Notes under the pieces: generated by a model
Seen by the model: only the letters and a program-made list of their open reading frames with translations
What the model was told of the DNA's origin: nothing
Database searches by the model: none
Shown here: one piece after another, positions 25,422 to 38,996 of the stretch
Position numbering within the stretch: position 1 is the first letter of the stretch
Layout of the letters: each line of letters begins with the position of its first letter
Position numbers and translations under genes: made by a program
Origin: Citrus sinensis
Taxonomy: Eukaryota > Streptophyta > Magnoliopsida > Sapindales > Rutaceae
Direction: 5' to 3'
DNA length: 64,000 bases
NCBI RefSeq assembly: GCF_022201045.2
Contig: NC_068558.1
Span: forward strand, 10,383,501 to 10,447,500

Positions 25422-26862
25422 CAATAAATTTTTTAATTCAATGGAACTTGGTTAATATTGTTACCTGTATTCTAACACCCTGAGTTGTGAGGTTAGTTCT
25501 TCTGTAGATTTATACAATTTTTTTTTTTTGGGTTGGGGCTTGTGGTTGTTTTGAAGTTTTATCTTTGGGAGTGGTTTTACATCTGATACTTTGTGAATTT
25601 GATTTATTCAGTACAAGCTTCAAAATTTGAGATTGATTGTTATTAGCTTGTTGATATTCATTGTAGTGTTCCCTGACACAATATAATTCCAGAAGATGCT
25701 AGTATTGATCCAGAACTTGTTGAACAGAAATCTGATCATAGTTTTGTTATATTCATTAGTTGCTGGAAAATGCCTCGTCTCTGATCACTTTGTGCATATT
25801 TTGTTGAGAGAAATTTTGGTACTGGATTCAAAGTTGATGCTTACAAGGAAGAGAACTGCCGGATAGATCTGAAACCTTGACTGAATGACCGGAATCCACG
25901 CAATTTTTGATTGCTACTGCATTAGTTTAAACAATAAGAGCTCCTTACTGCTACACTAAATTTAAAGGGCACAATGCTGTACTCAATAATCTCCTAAATA
26001 ATTAGATAAATTGGCTGACTTTTGCAACATTTTAGCCAGACTTTGTCATCAGTTAATTCTTCCCCCTAGAGGTACTTCGATTTTCATTTCATTTGGGGTT
26101 GGCAGCTGGGTTAGAGGTAAGCAAATATTAGCAAGAAGTGATACTTTCAGAAAATTGAATAAGAAATAATATAAAATAAAAATATTGTCACTAGAATATT
26201 GAGGTAACCAAATATTTGGAGTTGGACTCTCTCTCTTTAGAATAACTATCCAAGTTGAGCTTCATTGGTCTTGATTTAATGAGCGCCAACAACTACGCAT
26301 CCCTTACCAAATCATTCTAACATTCATAATTGCGAAACTATTAACTGTTTGAACAAGTCCCTGCCTTTGATTCGGGAGGTCTAAATCGAAAGTTCAAAGT
26401 AGGAACAAAAGAGTAGTTTTATTGTTTTGATGAACTTGCCTCTCTCTTTCATATTAATATTAATTATGCTAATGTTGGTGGCTTAGATTGGGCAAATTTT
26501 TGCACTTTTCTATCTCATTCGAAGACTTGAGATCCATTATGCGCCCCTAGCTTGAATAAAGTCTGTCCGGTTACTCTTTATTCAACTCCCCCAAGTTTGC
26601 ATTGTTGACTTGAGAAAATTTATCAAAAATGGAACGCATATTTGATATATTTGTTTTTTGATAATCGCAAGTTTAGGATTCTCCATAATTAATCTTTCAT
26701 TAAATAATTTTGACCAAAAATATTATGTGCCAATCTTCTTATTCGTACGCACAATATTGTATATTGAACGCCTCACAAGAATATTTTACAGGGTCGGCAG
26801 TCGGCACAAGGTTCTTGAAGCTTACAACTTACAATGAATCCCCTTCTCTTATACCATATACA
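25422..26862. other. Intergenic: 3' region of the AP-3 delta gene and upstream region of the GT14 gene
   Basis: AATAAATT just after the stop (25422-25430) could serve as a near-upstream polyadenylation signal. T-rich sequence follows. No coding region or repeat is recognised in the rest. Confidence 0.45.
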
Positions 26863-26870
26863 TATATAAA
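26863..26870 (+). promoter_or_regulatory. TATA box of the GT14 glycosyltransferase gene
   Basis: TATATAAA lies 69 bp before the ATG at 26939. A start site about 30 bp downstream would give a leader of roughly 40-45 nt, which contains CT-rich sequence. Confidence 0.5.
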
Positions 26871-26938
26871 CCTTTAAACCCGGACATTTATTTCCATTCC
26901 AAATTAACACGCATTCGTTCTTCAATATCTCCCTCTCA

Positions 26939-29900
26939 ATGAAGAACACAATTCAACTGCAGCAGCAACACCCGCCACCATTTTCAATCACAAAGTTGTT
27001 CTTGAATCTCCAAATGCATCTCCCTAATCTCTTCTCATATTTTGTTATCTTCGGCTTCGGTGTAGCCCTAGGCATAGCCCTAAGTTTCCATCTCAAAAAC
27101 ATTTCCTTGTTCAGCTTTGATGATCAACTCCATCAACTTTCTTCTTCTTCTTCTTCATCATCATCTCCTCCACCAAATATACAACCGTCGTCTCCAACTT
27201 TACATCTTGTTACGACAACAGGGAATCAAACGACAGTGAACACCACTCGAACAGGGTTAAACGACTACGTTTCGCTGCGGCCTAATAATAATAATGCCAT
27301 GCATGATATGACTGAAGAAGAGTTGCTGTGGAGGGCATCAATGTCTCCTCGCATTCATGAGTATCCATTCAAGCGTGTCCCAAAAGTCGCGTTCTTGTTT
27401 TTAACAAGAGGTGCTGTGACCTTGGCACCTCTTTGGGAAAAATTCTTTCATGGACATGAAGGCCTTTACTCCATTTATGTTCATTCAAGTCCATCCTTCA
27501 ATGAAACAGTGCCTCAAAGTTCAGTCTTTCATGGCCGGAGAATCCCAAGCAAGGTTAGTAAATAACAATATTTATATTTTCTTTTTCATTTTTACCTATA
27601 AGTTTGAGATCATTATCCCTACAATTACTCCATGCATAATTTTTTTTTCTTTATGGAATCCTTAAATGTTCATAAATTAATTAATAGGTTACTCCAAAAA
27701 ATTAATTGAGGTGAAATATTATGATAATACCAACGGTTTTTCATTTCTTCACTCTTTTGAGAAGCTTAATCGTTGGTCAGTTTCTAAGATTGGGATAAAT
27801 TTATTATATTGTCGTAATTAATGCGTCCATATGTCACACTTAGAGGGATAAGCCGGTTCAGTAGGGAACTGGACAAACACATGTTTGTGTTTGGTAATTA
27901 GTAAAAGAAAAAAAAAATCAAAGATCATTAATTAAACACATAAATCGATTAATTAATTAATTTTAAAATTATACATTATATTCCAGACTTACTTGAAAGA
28001 CATGAATGTTGGTGATTGGTGATCACGTTGTCCAGTTCGAGTCAAGATTTTTTAATAACTTTTCTCGTTAATGATTTATTTCGTATTACCTTTGAAATTA
28101 ACATATATCGGCCAATGAAATCGTGACATGAGAAGTCATGATAAGAACATGTTTACATGGAGGAATTTGAATGCATGCGCTAGCTTGGAAAGATAAAAAT
28201 ATTTTTAGAAACTATGAATCTGACCTTAAGATTTAAAGATTTAACACAATTTAATTAAAAAAATTATGAAAGTGTTTAATTTTTTTGGGAAACATTAATT
28301 GACGAAATTTGTGGTTTATTATAAGAACAAGTGTAACACATGCATAGCATGGATTGGCATTAATTTCATGTTTCTCTAGTCGTTTATAAATTATAACGTA
28401 TGAAAAATAAATCCATTCAAAGCTAAAAAAATATGAAGAATAAATATTTTGCTAAGAATAAAAGTCTAAGTGCCTCTAGAATACTGGAGAGTTCATTCTT
28501 ACAGTATCAATGAAGTAAACGGATTCTTCAGAACCATAGCTCAAAGAGGGAAGAAATATTTCAATGTGCGGTAACATCTAGGTCCATTATTTTTTATGTT
28601 CTTACAAATAAGGACATAGTATATCCATTTTTATCAGATGGGTCCCCAGCTAATGACGTGACTGCTGGAATACCCTTTACTTTTATGTTAGATAGATACT
28701 CTCTCTTCTTAAAGAGGATGAGTCAAAATTCAACAAAGTGATGGTCGTTCGGTCATTGCAATTACCTTAATTGTTTTGAATTTTCCTACATTTTGTCCTA
28801 GTTTTTAGTGGAAAAATTTTCTTTTATTTGTAATAAAAAAATGGCTGTAGATGATAGGACCATTTTTGCATAATTTGCTTTCATTTATCATTATTTTATA
28901 AACTTAAATGAGAGGAATAGTTTCTAATATGTGTTATTGTTATGCTTAAAAAAAGAAAAAAAATTCTCTTTTTTCAATTAGGAAAAAAAAAATATTATTT
29001 GACAATTTAGATTTTTCACTGTTAGAGTTTCAAGCATTACTTTGATTCTACTCATTTTCCAACTCATTAAAAAACTCTTTTCAGATGGTTCCTGATTCCA
29101 TTTCTTTTACATTCTTGCTCCACTTTTTAACATTCCTTTCTTCATGCTTTCTCCATGCCCACTTGCACATAACAAAAAGAAAAAAAGTGTAGACATGAAG
29201 CAAAATGTTGCTAGAAACTAAAGAGATTAAGTAACAAATTCAAGAAGTAAAAGTTTACTTGGGAAATAACAATTTTCCCCTAAAGTTACTAGACTTAATC
29301 GCTTTCCTATACTTTTTATAATGTTTTAATTGACGTTTGATGTAAAAACTTTCATAGGAAAATTTATCTCAGCCACACTAAGTATTTTTTTTTAATTAAA
29401 AAGAATGAAGTGTTGTTAAAAACTCTAAGAGATAAGTAATTTTTTTATTAACTTAATGACTTAATTGACTAAATTTCAATCAACTAAGTATTTTTTTTCA
29501 ATTTATTAAAATTTTTAGTCATTAGGTTATTAACCAAATTTTCTTTTTATCCTTTTATATTCTTTAAATTAGCATTATTTATCTTTATAATTTTTTATGA
29601 ATATTTTTCATGCAATACATTGTAAACTACCAAAAACATTTGTTAAAATGTTTTAATATATAATACTAAAGGGGTGTATTCACTTGAACATGATTTATGT
29701 TATGATAAAATATTATTTTATTTTATGTTCATTGAGATATTTATTATTGATGGAACATTTAAAATGTATAAGAGCACAAATGTAAAAATATTGATTTTAT
29801 GACTTTTTAAGTAGGAAAAAAACTTTTTAAATTAGAAAAAAACAACTTAATGCTTATCATGGAAGATTTAGAAAAAAATAATAAAAATATGATTTAGATT

Positions 29901-30739
29901 CAAATATTTAATTTTATTCTGAATTCATATTCAGAAAAAAAAAACCCTAAAATAAAAAAAAATGTAGGGGAAACTGAAAAGTGTCTTCTCTCTAATATTA
30001 TTTAAAGATAGGTTCCCCTAAATTATCTTGGGCCTGTGTGCTGGGCCCATGAACATAAAATTTCATTTGGTTTTTTTTCCCTAATTCAACAATGTAGGAG
30101 GTGCAATGGGGAAAATTTAGCATGCTTGAAGCGGAACGTCGCCTGCTAGCCAATGCTTTACTTGATATCACCAACCAACGTTTTGTTCTCCTCTCAGAGT
30201 CGTGCATTCCTCTATTCAACTTCTCAACCATCTACAACTATCTCATAAACTCGAGCAAGGCTTTCATTGAGGCCTACGATTTACCAGGCCCAGTAGGCCG
30301 AGGCCGGTACAACCGTCCAATGAGGCCCGTGATCCGGCTCGAACAATGGCGAAAGGGCTCGCAATGGTTCGAGATGGACCGGGCCCTCGCCCTGGAGGTA
30401 ATTTCCGATAAAAAATATTTTGTGACATTCAAAAGACATTGCAAGGCTTCATGCTACGCTGATGAACACTACTTGCCAACATTTGTGAGTGTGAAATTTT
30501 GGAAGAGGAACTCAAATAGAAGCTTGACATGGGTTGATTGGTCCAAGGGAGGACCTCACCCTGCTAAATTTCAAAGAAGAGATGTGACAATTGAGTTTTT
30601 GAAGAGGCTAAGGAGTGGTAGCCATTGTGAGTACAATGGGAAAAGCACTAATATTTGCTTCTTGTTTGCAAGAAAGTTCTTGCCCAATGCTCTTGATAGG
30701 TTGCTAAGGTTTGCTCCTAAGGTCATGGGATTCAATTGA
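26939..30739 (+). CDS. GT14-family glycosyltransferase (Core-2/I-branching-like, Branch domain)
   Basis: Two exons, 26939-27553 (205 codons, donor GTTAGT) and 30098-30739 (213 codons plus TGA, acceptor AATGTAG), join in phase 0 as [14 protein letters not shown] to give 418 residues. The 2.5-kb intron is AT-rich. Seen: a short cytosolic N-terminus, one hydrophobic segment at about residues 31-52 and a Ser/Pro-rich stem, i.e. a type II Golgi membrane protein. The luminal domain has [51 protein letters not shown] and the late [14 protein letters not shown]. Known: these are hallmarks of the plant Branch/DUF266 family, related to animal beta-1,6-GlcNAc transferases. Some members act on arabinogalactan glycans, but most have no proven substrate, so none is assigned. 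Length is normal for the family. Confidence 0.93.
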
Positions 30740-32150
30740 TTTGAATATATGATTTTTTTTTGGGGTTTTGTGTTGATCATTCGATATGTAAATATTTGAT
30801 TGTTCGATTATTTGTAATTTCACATTGGTTTCAAAAATTCCATTCTTTGATTGGATGTTTAATTGAAAAATCTTTACTAGAGTGGCTTTCAATTTTTTTT
30901 TTATAATTTATATTTTATTCTTGAATATAGTTCAATTGGCCATGAATATGCCTGAATCTGATAATTAATAATAAAAGATTAATGTTGGTACTTAGTGAAT
31001 GAGGTGTCATTCCCATTTAAACTTTTTTTTTTCTTTTAAAACAAAAAATTAAAGATTTTGAATAGAAAGATCACCACTTCAACGGCACTCATTGTCACTT
31101 CTAGAAAACGTGCCACTATTTGCTGAAAAAGAAATGAAACTTTTTACACAAGGACCTGGATTGGTAATTGAAAGCTTTGGTGGTAGGGAAAATGAAACCA
31201 AGCAAAAGGGTATAAAGGATAAAACAAAAGGCCCCTAATGGTCATAATTTTGGTAATTCTCTTTCTTTCTTTTTTTTTTCTTTTTTTAACCCTTCCCTGA
31301 ATCATGGTCAATTTAACTTTTAGCAATAAGCAATTGGGACCCTCTTGATTGGTATTAACTTGCTAGGAAATGCTTCCAAAGTTTCCCGGAAAGTACTAAC
31401 TGGTCATTTGTCCCAAAAGAGAAGAATAAATCTCTTTTGATGACTGCTCTTAGGCCGATTGTGACACATAATTAGGCATCATATCTCTTGTAGCGTTCAC
31501 AAAAGGAAGCGATACAAAAATAAATGATCCATTTATTGAAGGAAAATTTCCATAATTCAGGTGGCATTAGTTGAGTTGATGGAGTTGATAAATTGTACAT
31601 AAAAGCACAAGACTTGCAAAGACTTTCTTGATTGCTGTACATAGCAAAAGCCTCCTCAAATTGTTTGTGTCAAATTATCAAATATCAATCAATTGGTCAT
31701 GATGGTAGCGAAGGTGAAAGCGAAACACGTGTATACATAAATTGTATGGCTATAAATAGTTAACAAAAGTGCTGCGGACCCATCAGCATTAAGGCCTGAT
31801 ACCAATACGATCCTTCTCAGAAATCAAAAACTTTTGACCAGTTTTCACGCGGGGCGGTCTTTCCTGTTCCTGCCAATTTTTTCCATTTAAAGGAGTCTCT
31901 ATTCTCTGCATGGTACATTCAGAAGGGATTTATGTTTACTAATTATATAAATTTGCCAATCTTTTAAAATTTCTACGTCACCCGAGTCTCATTGTTATAA
32001 AAATATACAAGTAAAATATAGTTACATATACAGATTTTTTATTCATTAATAATTTATTAAAAAAATCGACAAGAAATTTAAGTTAACACTGAATCCAAAA
32101 TAATTTTAATATGATTAAGCTCAACTTTAGAGGGAGGAGATGATGATTCG
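30740..32150. other. Intergenic between the GT14 and CBP60 genes
   Basis: AT-rich, no coding region recognised. The last 250 bp (from about 32220) resembles the region upstream of the second CBP60 copy (about 40590-40810), including words like GTTGCTTCT, AACTTCATTT/AGCTTCATC and TATTATTTTA. The CBP60 duplication therefore included the promoter. Confidence 0.5.
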
Positions 32151-32151
32151 G

Positions 32152-32180
32152 TTGACTTTCAGGAGTAGTGTTGACGTCAA
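32152..32180 (+). promoter_or_regulatory. W-box cluster with palindromic TTGACGTCAA upstream of CBP60
   Basis: TTGACT (32152-32157) and the palindrome TTGACGTCAA (32171-32180) lie about 300 bp before the CBP60 start codon. The palindrome is two back-to-back W-box cores (TTGAC) that also contain TGACGTCA, a bZIP/TGA-type site. Known: CBP60 genes include pathogen-induced members regulated through WRKY and TGA networks. Use of these sites here is inferred. Confidence 0.45.
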
Positions 32181-32467
32181 AGTCGATACATCATATGCAT
32201 TAGGTCATTACAAATTAAACACTTGCTAGTTGCTAAGTTGCTTCTGTTATCATTCCTCGAAGCTTCATCTATATTATTTTATAACAAGTATTCAATCTTT
32301 ATACGCTTTATAATCTTCGTCATAAAACCCCCCATTTCTTCCCTAACCCTAAACCAACAACTTCCTTTTCATTTCTCTCTCCCTCTCTTTAATTTCTTTA
32401 CTCTGCTGCTGGATTTCTTGTACTGATTCTGATTCTTTAGCAAGAGGGGCAAAAAAAACAAAAAAAA

Positions 32468-35400
32468 ATGGCCGCTAAACGGTTTCTTAATGGATCCGAC
32501 CCGGAAGAGCCTCCTGAAAAACGAACCAGGACTAGACCTTCTTTTGCTTCGTATGTAATCAAATTTTTTCATTAAATTAATTTCTTCTTCTTCTTTTTTT
32601 TGATCGAGTTAATTTCTTATCTTATGAAATTTAATTAATTATAATTAATCATGCTTTTCAATTAAGCTTTTTCCTTTTTCTATGTGACAGTGTAATTGGA
32701 GAAGCAGTCATGGTGAATTCCTTTCAGAACTTTTTTTCAGCGTTAGAGCCTTTGCTTAGACGAGTGGTATTTGCTAAACTCCAATATTACGAAATCTTGA
32801 TGGCTGCAGAATCGTATCTTTAAAATTATAAAGATCTAATATGAACTACTATTATTTTCTTTAACAACTAATGGAGTTTAATATTAATCTGTACAACACA
32901 ACCGTAAGAATGGTAGGAGAATTATTTTAATAAAAAAAAATTTTAGTTTAAGTATTCATATAAATATTCTAATCCGTGCATGTTTATTATGTATTTGCAT
33001 CTGTAACAACTATTTTGCTTGTATTCACATAAACCCTAAGGCAACATGAAATAATATATTTACCTATATTAAGTAAATTTAAATATAACTTAATATTGAT
33101 TATAATTTGTGGTAATAGTTCTCATGGTTTACTTTATGATATGATCAGGTGAATGAAGAAGTACAGCGTGGGGTAAGCAAATATAATCCTTGCCGTTCAT
33201 TAACAAGGTCTTCTTCATTGCGCATTCAAGCCCTTGAGCCATCAAGCCTCAAGCTTATTTTCAGTCAAAAACTTTCACTCCCCATCTTCACCGGAAGCAA
33301 AATCACCGACGTCGAAAACAACCCACTTCAAATCGTTGTTGTCGACACAAGATCGAACGGCCTTATTGCTCCGGCCAGTCTCCCTCAGCCAATCAAAATA
33401 GAATTAGTTGTTCTTGATGGAGACTTTCCTCCGGGGGACCGGGATCATTGGACCCCAGAAGAGTTTGAAAGCAATATCGTGAAGGAGAGAACCGGCAAGC
33501 GGCCGTTGCTCACCGGTGACGTGAATGTCACGGCCAGAGACGGGGTTGCGCCGATCGGAGACATCGAGTTTACGGACAATTCAAGCTGGATTAGGAGCCG
33601 CAAATTCAGAATTGGTGCAAAAGTGGCACGTGGGAGCTATCAAGGTGTTAGAATATGTGAAGCCATTACTGATGCTTTTGTCGTCAAAGATCATCGTGGA
33701 GAATGTAAGTACATATATCTCATCTTTACTTACATATAAAATTAAGAATAATGCATTAATTCATGAACATATCATCTAATTGTTTTGTCAACACACACAC
33801 ACACACACGCACATAGAATAATTGGCATTTATGTTAAAATAATTAGTCTGCTCCCTTTTCATTATACTTCTAGTGATGTGTTAGTCAACTAGTTCATGTC
33901 CTTTCACTAAAATTGTGTTTCACATGACTTTTATATATTATCAATTTGTAATCTTAAGACCTTGTTGTCTTTGTTTAATAGAGGGTTGGGGATAACTACT
34001 CATCGTCATTTGTATTCAAATAAATGATATATTACTATGCAAATATATGTCTTTAGTCAAACCCCCCTTGTGTTTGCAAAACCCCACACGCCTACTCTCT
34101 CTGCCTCCTTTTTCGTTTGTCTGGTTTTCTACACATAAGCCAAATAAGCCTGATTGTATTTTAGGCAGCTTCCTGTCTGAAATGGATCTCAAAATTAACT
34201 GTTTGATACAATTTTTGTGTCTTGGGATATGATTTGAATACTAAATTAGGATAGAAAAATCTTTGAGTATTCCTTCTTTATACACTCTATTCTGTTGGAT
34301 GCTTTTCTCAAAGAAAAAAAATTAATTATATTACAAATTAAAACTTGTTGAAAACTCTAGTAAATATTTTTTTGATAGATTACACATATATGCGTAGTTA
34401 TATATGTTTCCGCATGTGTGTACGTACGCACATACAAAACACATATATGTGTGTGTATGTATGTAGGGACGTATGTACGTGTGTGTTAATTTAGGGTCCA
34501 TATTTGAGTCTATATGTTGTGCTTATCATATAATTCAACATTATAAGTTAGCAACCCATCAATTATTGGTTAATTTGGGCTTTTAATCTCCAGTGGAATT
34601 GGCGGTACCACATGGAACAGTTGAACATCACCATATCTCATCATCATTTTAGATTAGAGTAATAGCATTTCCTTTTCTCAATTCAAACTATTCAATCAAG
34701 TCCAGTCAAACAAACTGCTACAGTTCCATTACTTTATTGTTTGTGCTTACAATTATGCCAAACTTATGGGGCCCCATTGATGCAATCATAGAGCCACTCG
34801 TTAAGTCCTCATATGATGATTATCCTCACCGTCTGATGTCATAAGCAAAGGGAGATCGATACTTTTCTCCATAGCTTTTGTTTTTGAGAGAAGTTTTCGT
34901 TAGAGTTTTAACATTAAATTAATTGAGTATTACGAAAATTGTAGGGATAAGTGATAAACTCTTAAAACTATAGGGAAGAAAGATTATTTTGTATTAAGTA
35001 TTATTTTTTTTAATTTTTAAAGTTAAAATGTAACCTCGTCTGTTAAACCAATCTTTACATGTTAATTATTATTATTCGAACTTAGATGACCGCAGTATAA
35101 AACGGATTTACAAAGCTGTGCCCAAAGGCCAATGAAGTATTTTAGGGGGAAAAAAAATTGCTATAATCCATCTACATCTGGCAGGCTGGATGTAGTCTTC
35201 AGTCAACGGTTTATTAAGTTTTAGTTTTGGTCATATAGAACTTTTCATGGATCTCAGCATCAATAATGACAGGAACACACAATCATCATATTTTGACTTG
35301 AATTTTTTTTTTTTAAATTTCTTCTATTATCTTATATTTAAAGTTTTAGATTAACCAATTACATGAGATTTTTGTTAAAACCTTGTGTCTTATCTCTGTC

Positions 35401-36548
35401 TGAGTCAAGGATTTATCTTGTCCAAATGGCATTTCATTTAAGACTTGCAATTACATTATTCTCATCAAATTGTCTTATGTATGCTTGAATAAATAATTAA
35501 CTAATATTAATATATATTTTTGTTCCACATATATGAAGTGTACAAGAAGCATCATCCACCAATGTTAGAAGATGAAGTATGGCGTCTTGAGAAGATAGGG
35601 AAAGATGGAGCTTTCCACAAAAAACTTTCCGCTGCAGGCATTAAAACAGTCCAAGACTTTTTGAAATTGTCCATTGTGGAGCCCCAAAGACTTAGAAAGG
35701 TACATATTTAATTTTTAATTCTCAAATAAGATTTCCTTTAAATCCAATTCAAAACATACCTTAAATTTAATAAACTAATTTCTTACTGTAAATTGTTTTT
35801 TCAGATTTTGGGCCCTGGCATGTCCGAGAAAATGTGGGAAGTGACAATGCAGCACGCAAGAAAATGTGTTATGGGCAACAAGCTGTACATTTTTCGTGGA
35901 CATAATTGCATCATCCTGCTAAATCCCATTTGTCAAGTTGTTAGGGCAGTGATTAATAACCAAACGTACCTTACTCGCGATCTCACTAAACTTAATAGGG
36001 TATAAAATTGATTTTTTCTTTATTTATAATATATGCGTGACTTGTAACATTAAATGTTAACTCTTGCTAATATTTCTTTGGATTTTGCAGACTTATATCG
36101 AGAATACGGTAAGACAAGCATATTTAAATTGGCGTGAACTAGAGGTAGCCGAAGGAGTTTTGAATGAGATGGCCCTGTTAACACAAGGTATATATTTATC
36201 TCTCACTGCAACTTGCAATTAGATAATTACTTGCCATTGCAGAATTTTTAGTCCTATTTTAACAACTTGTTAATTGAAAATTTATGTATAGGTGATTTGG
36301 TGGATCAATATCCGAATCATAATCAGAGCATGATCAAACCATTTCAACAAGATGGTTCCGCAAGTGATAAATCTCTGGACGTGGGGTTCCTGGTAAGCAG
36401 CAGTACTAATAATACGCAATTTGGAAGCAACGATTGGCAAATTCAGTCTGCATACATAAGTAGTGCTCCTGTAATTGGTTACAGCATCTCGGAATCATCT
36501 GATGATGGCGATTTAACTACTTCAAGGTCCTTCATCAATGGGAATTAA
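32468..36548 (+). CDS. CBP60-family calmodulin-binding protein / transcription factor
   Basis: Seven exons, all with GT-AG borders: 32468-32550, 32691-32766, 33149-33704, 35539-35699, 35805-35999, 36091-36187 and 36292-36548. They sum to 1425 nt, 474 residues plus TAA. Seen: a basic N-terminus, then [101 protein letters not shown] and a late helix [17 protein letters not shown]. These are the conserved blocks of plant CBP60 proteins. Known: the central domain binds DNA, and calmodulin binds the C-terminal part in most members (CBP60a-f) or the N-terminus in CBP60g. Several members control salicylate synthesis and immunity in the nucleus. Which clade this belongs to was not determined. Intron 3 is long (1.8 kb). 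A decayed tandem copy lies 4 kb downstream. Confidence 0.93.
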
Positions 36549-37892
36549 GATTTAGGGATACTGATCAACGATACGGTATTCGTAATATAAAAATTATTAG
36601 GTGCGAACGTTTCATAGATTCTAAAACGTGCATTTAATCAAAAGTTTCTAATTTCAAATTCGCCTTTTTAAACGAGCTGAAGTTTTCACATAAAGAATAT
36701 TTATGATGTATGTCTCCTTGTACATATAGAAAGGAAATAAAGGGATACAAAAGTCTAGTTAGCTAGATTCAAGCCAAGGGTAAAGTGTTTTTGGCATAGG
36801 GTTGTGAAGATCGAGGATGTGATGGTTTTTGCTGTAAAGGCAAGTCTCCTCCCAATTGCTTTCTTTTTTATTTTCCTTTTTCCCTGTCTGCTGTTGTGAA
36901 ATGTATAGGCAGATGGATGGCATAAAACAAACTGCAATGTACTTGGAATTCCTTCAACACACTCGCTGTGTAATTTATAAGTCTTTCTTGATGGTATGAA
37001 TTTGAAACTCGTGTTAATCCATTAAAGATTTCTAATCAAGTACAATTCAAATTTTTAATTGCCTATATATACTTATCAAATAAATACCAATCATAATAGC
37101 ACTAAATTCAAATTCACAGTGAAATGCAATGTAAACTGAAAAATCCTAAAATCTCGTTTAGAGAATAACATAATTAGATGACTATTTTTCCCCTATTTAC
37201 TTTAAACCTCAATAAAATTGATATATTTGACCTTTTTTGCTTAAAATTCAGTAGATAGGATAGAGTGTATGCTGCCAATGAATTTTTACCTCTTCTTCTA
37301 ATGTGTGTGTCAACTTTATCATTATCAAAATGGACCAGCCCACCACAAGAAGTGCATTGCAACTTTGCAAGTGGTTGTTTTTTTCAATCTGAAGATAACC
37401 CACTTGTCTTTACCCGCTCGGCTTTATGCGAAGGACATTATCCAAGTAACAGCCCTCACAATATTTAACTCGTCCTTCATGTCAAACTCTGATTCAAACA
37501 CTCAAGTTCATATCAATTACGTGTGAGAGAGCTATTTGACTTTACAATGAAGCCCTAACATTTGGGCCTCAAACTCTGCGTCCATACATTAAAAGATGTG
37601 TACTACTTCACACCCCTCAAAAGTCCTTATCAAACCCCGTTTTCAAGGATTCCCCATTTAAAAGTAGTTTTAAGAGCCATTGGAAATCAAATAATACTGT
37701 AGTTACTCCCAAATCTGCCTTTCAAATTCTCAATAAACCTCGTGCTCCCCCTTGTCAGATCATCAACCGTTGGTCTCTCTAATTGAATTTTACCCCAAAA
37801 ATATAAATCAAAGAAAAAAAAAAAGAAAAATACACATACACATGCAAAGACTTGAAGATTCGAGCTAGAAGAGAAAATAAGAGAATATCAAT
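36549..37892. other. Intergenic 3' of the CBP60 gene
   Basis: AT-rich sequence with no coding region recognised. Confidence 0.45.
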
Positions 37893-38996
37893 TATTCACC
37901 ACTCATTTGATGAGTGATTTGCACTTGTACATATATTTTAATTTTATTTATATCACGGTCTTTATAGAATAAATTTTACATATGTGGCTAATTACATAAC
38001 TAATTAGTCATACCTTTAATGGGTGGCAACTAGTTTAATTAACAAAACTTCGTGCTGAAATAAAAAGTATAGGATTCAAAACTCACTAAATAAATGTCAA
38101 AAAAATTGAGTTGCCATTAAACTTTAACTTACAGAAAAATAACCATATTTTTTGGATTTTGTTAAGAAGATGAATGATTAATTTCACTTAATGTCCTTAT
38201 TTAGGGTGCGTTTATTTACTAGAGTAGGAGCAAAGATTGAATGAGAATTCTACTCTATAGGTTCCACCTACATTTGGAGTGAAGAAGTGAGATTCCTACT
38301 CCCATGAGAGGAGGCGGGAGTGGATTCCATTCTTATTTTATCCTTCCCTTTAAATATAACATAATTATATTTATTAAAATACAATGTTAAATCTAATATA
38401 ATTATATGTATTAAATAAAATAATGTTACATTTATTTAAAAGTATTCACCACTCATTTGATGAGTGATTTGCACTTGTACATATATTTTAATTTTATTTA
38501 TATCACGGTCTTTATAGAATAAATTTTACATATGTGGCTAATTACATAACTAATTAGTCATACCTTTAATGGGTGGCAACTAGTTTAATTAACAAAACTT
38601 CGTGCTGAAATAAAAAGTATAGGATTCAAAACTCACTAAATAAATGTCAAAAAAATTGAGTTGCCATTAAACTTTAACTTACAGAAAAATAACCATATTT
38701 TTTGGATTTTGTTAAGAAGATGAATGATTAATTTCACTTAATGTCCTTATTTAGGGTGCGTTTATTTACTAGAGTAGGAGCAAAGATTGAATGAGAATTC
38801 TACTCTATAGGTTCCACCTACATTTGGAGTGAAGAAGTGAGATTCCTACTCCCATGAGAGGAGGCGGGAGTGGATTCCATTCCTATTTTATCCTTCCCTT
38901 TAAATATAACATAATTATATTTATTAAAATACAATGTTAAATCTAATATAATTATATGTATTAAATAAAATAATGTTACATTTATTTAAAAGTATT
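37893..38996. repeat. Tandem duplication of a 550-bp unit, nearly identical
   Basis: Unit 1 is 37893-38442 and unit 2 is 38443-38992, with four further matching bases. Both begin TATTCACCACTCATTTGATG. By eye I found one difference (T at 38334 against C at 38884). The unit includes GGGTGCGTTTATTTACTAGAG, which looks like the end of a plant MITE; possible opposing sequence is near 39500-39650 but does not pair well. The near-identity implies a recent event or an assembly duplication. Confidence 0.92.

Noticed and set aside
37893..38996. CRISPR-like or satellite array
   Set aside because: Only two long adjacent units and no short repeats with unique spacers; it is a simple tandem duplication in a plant genome.
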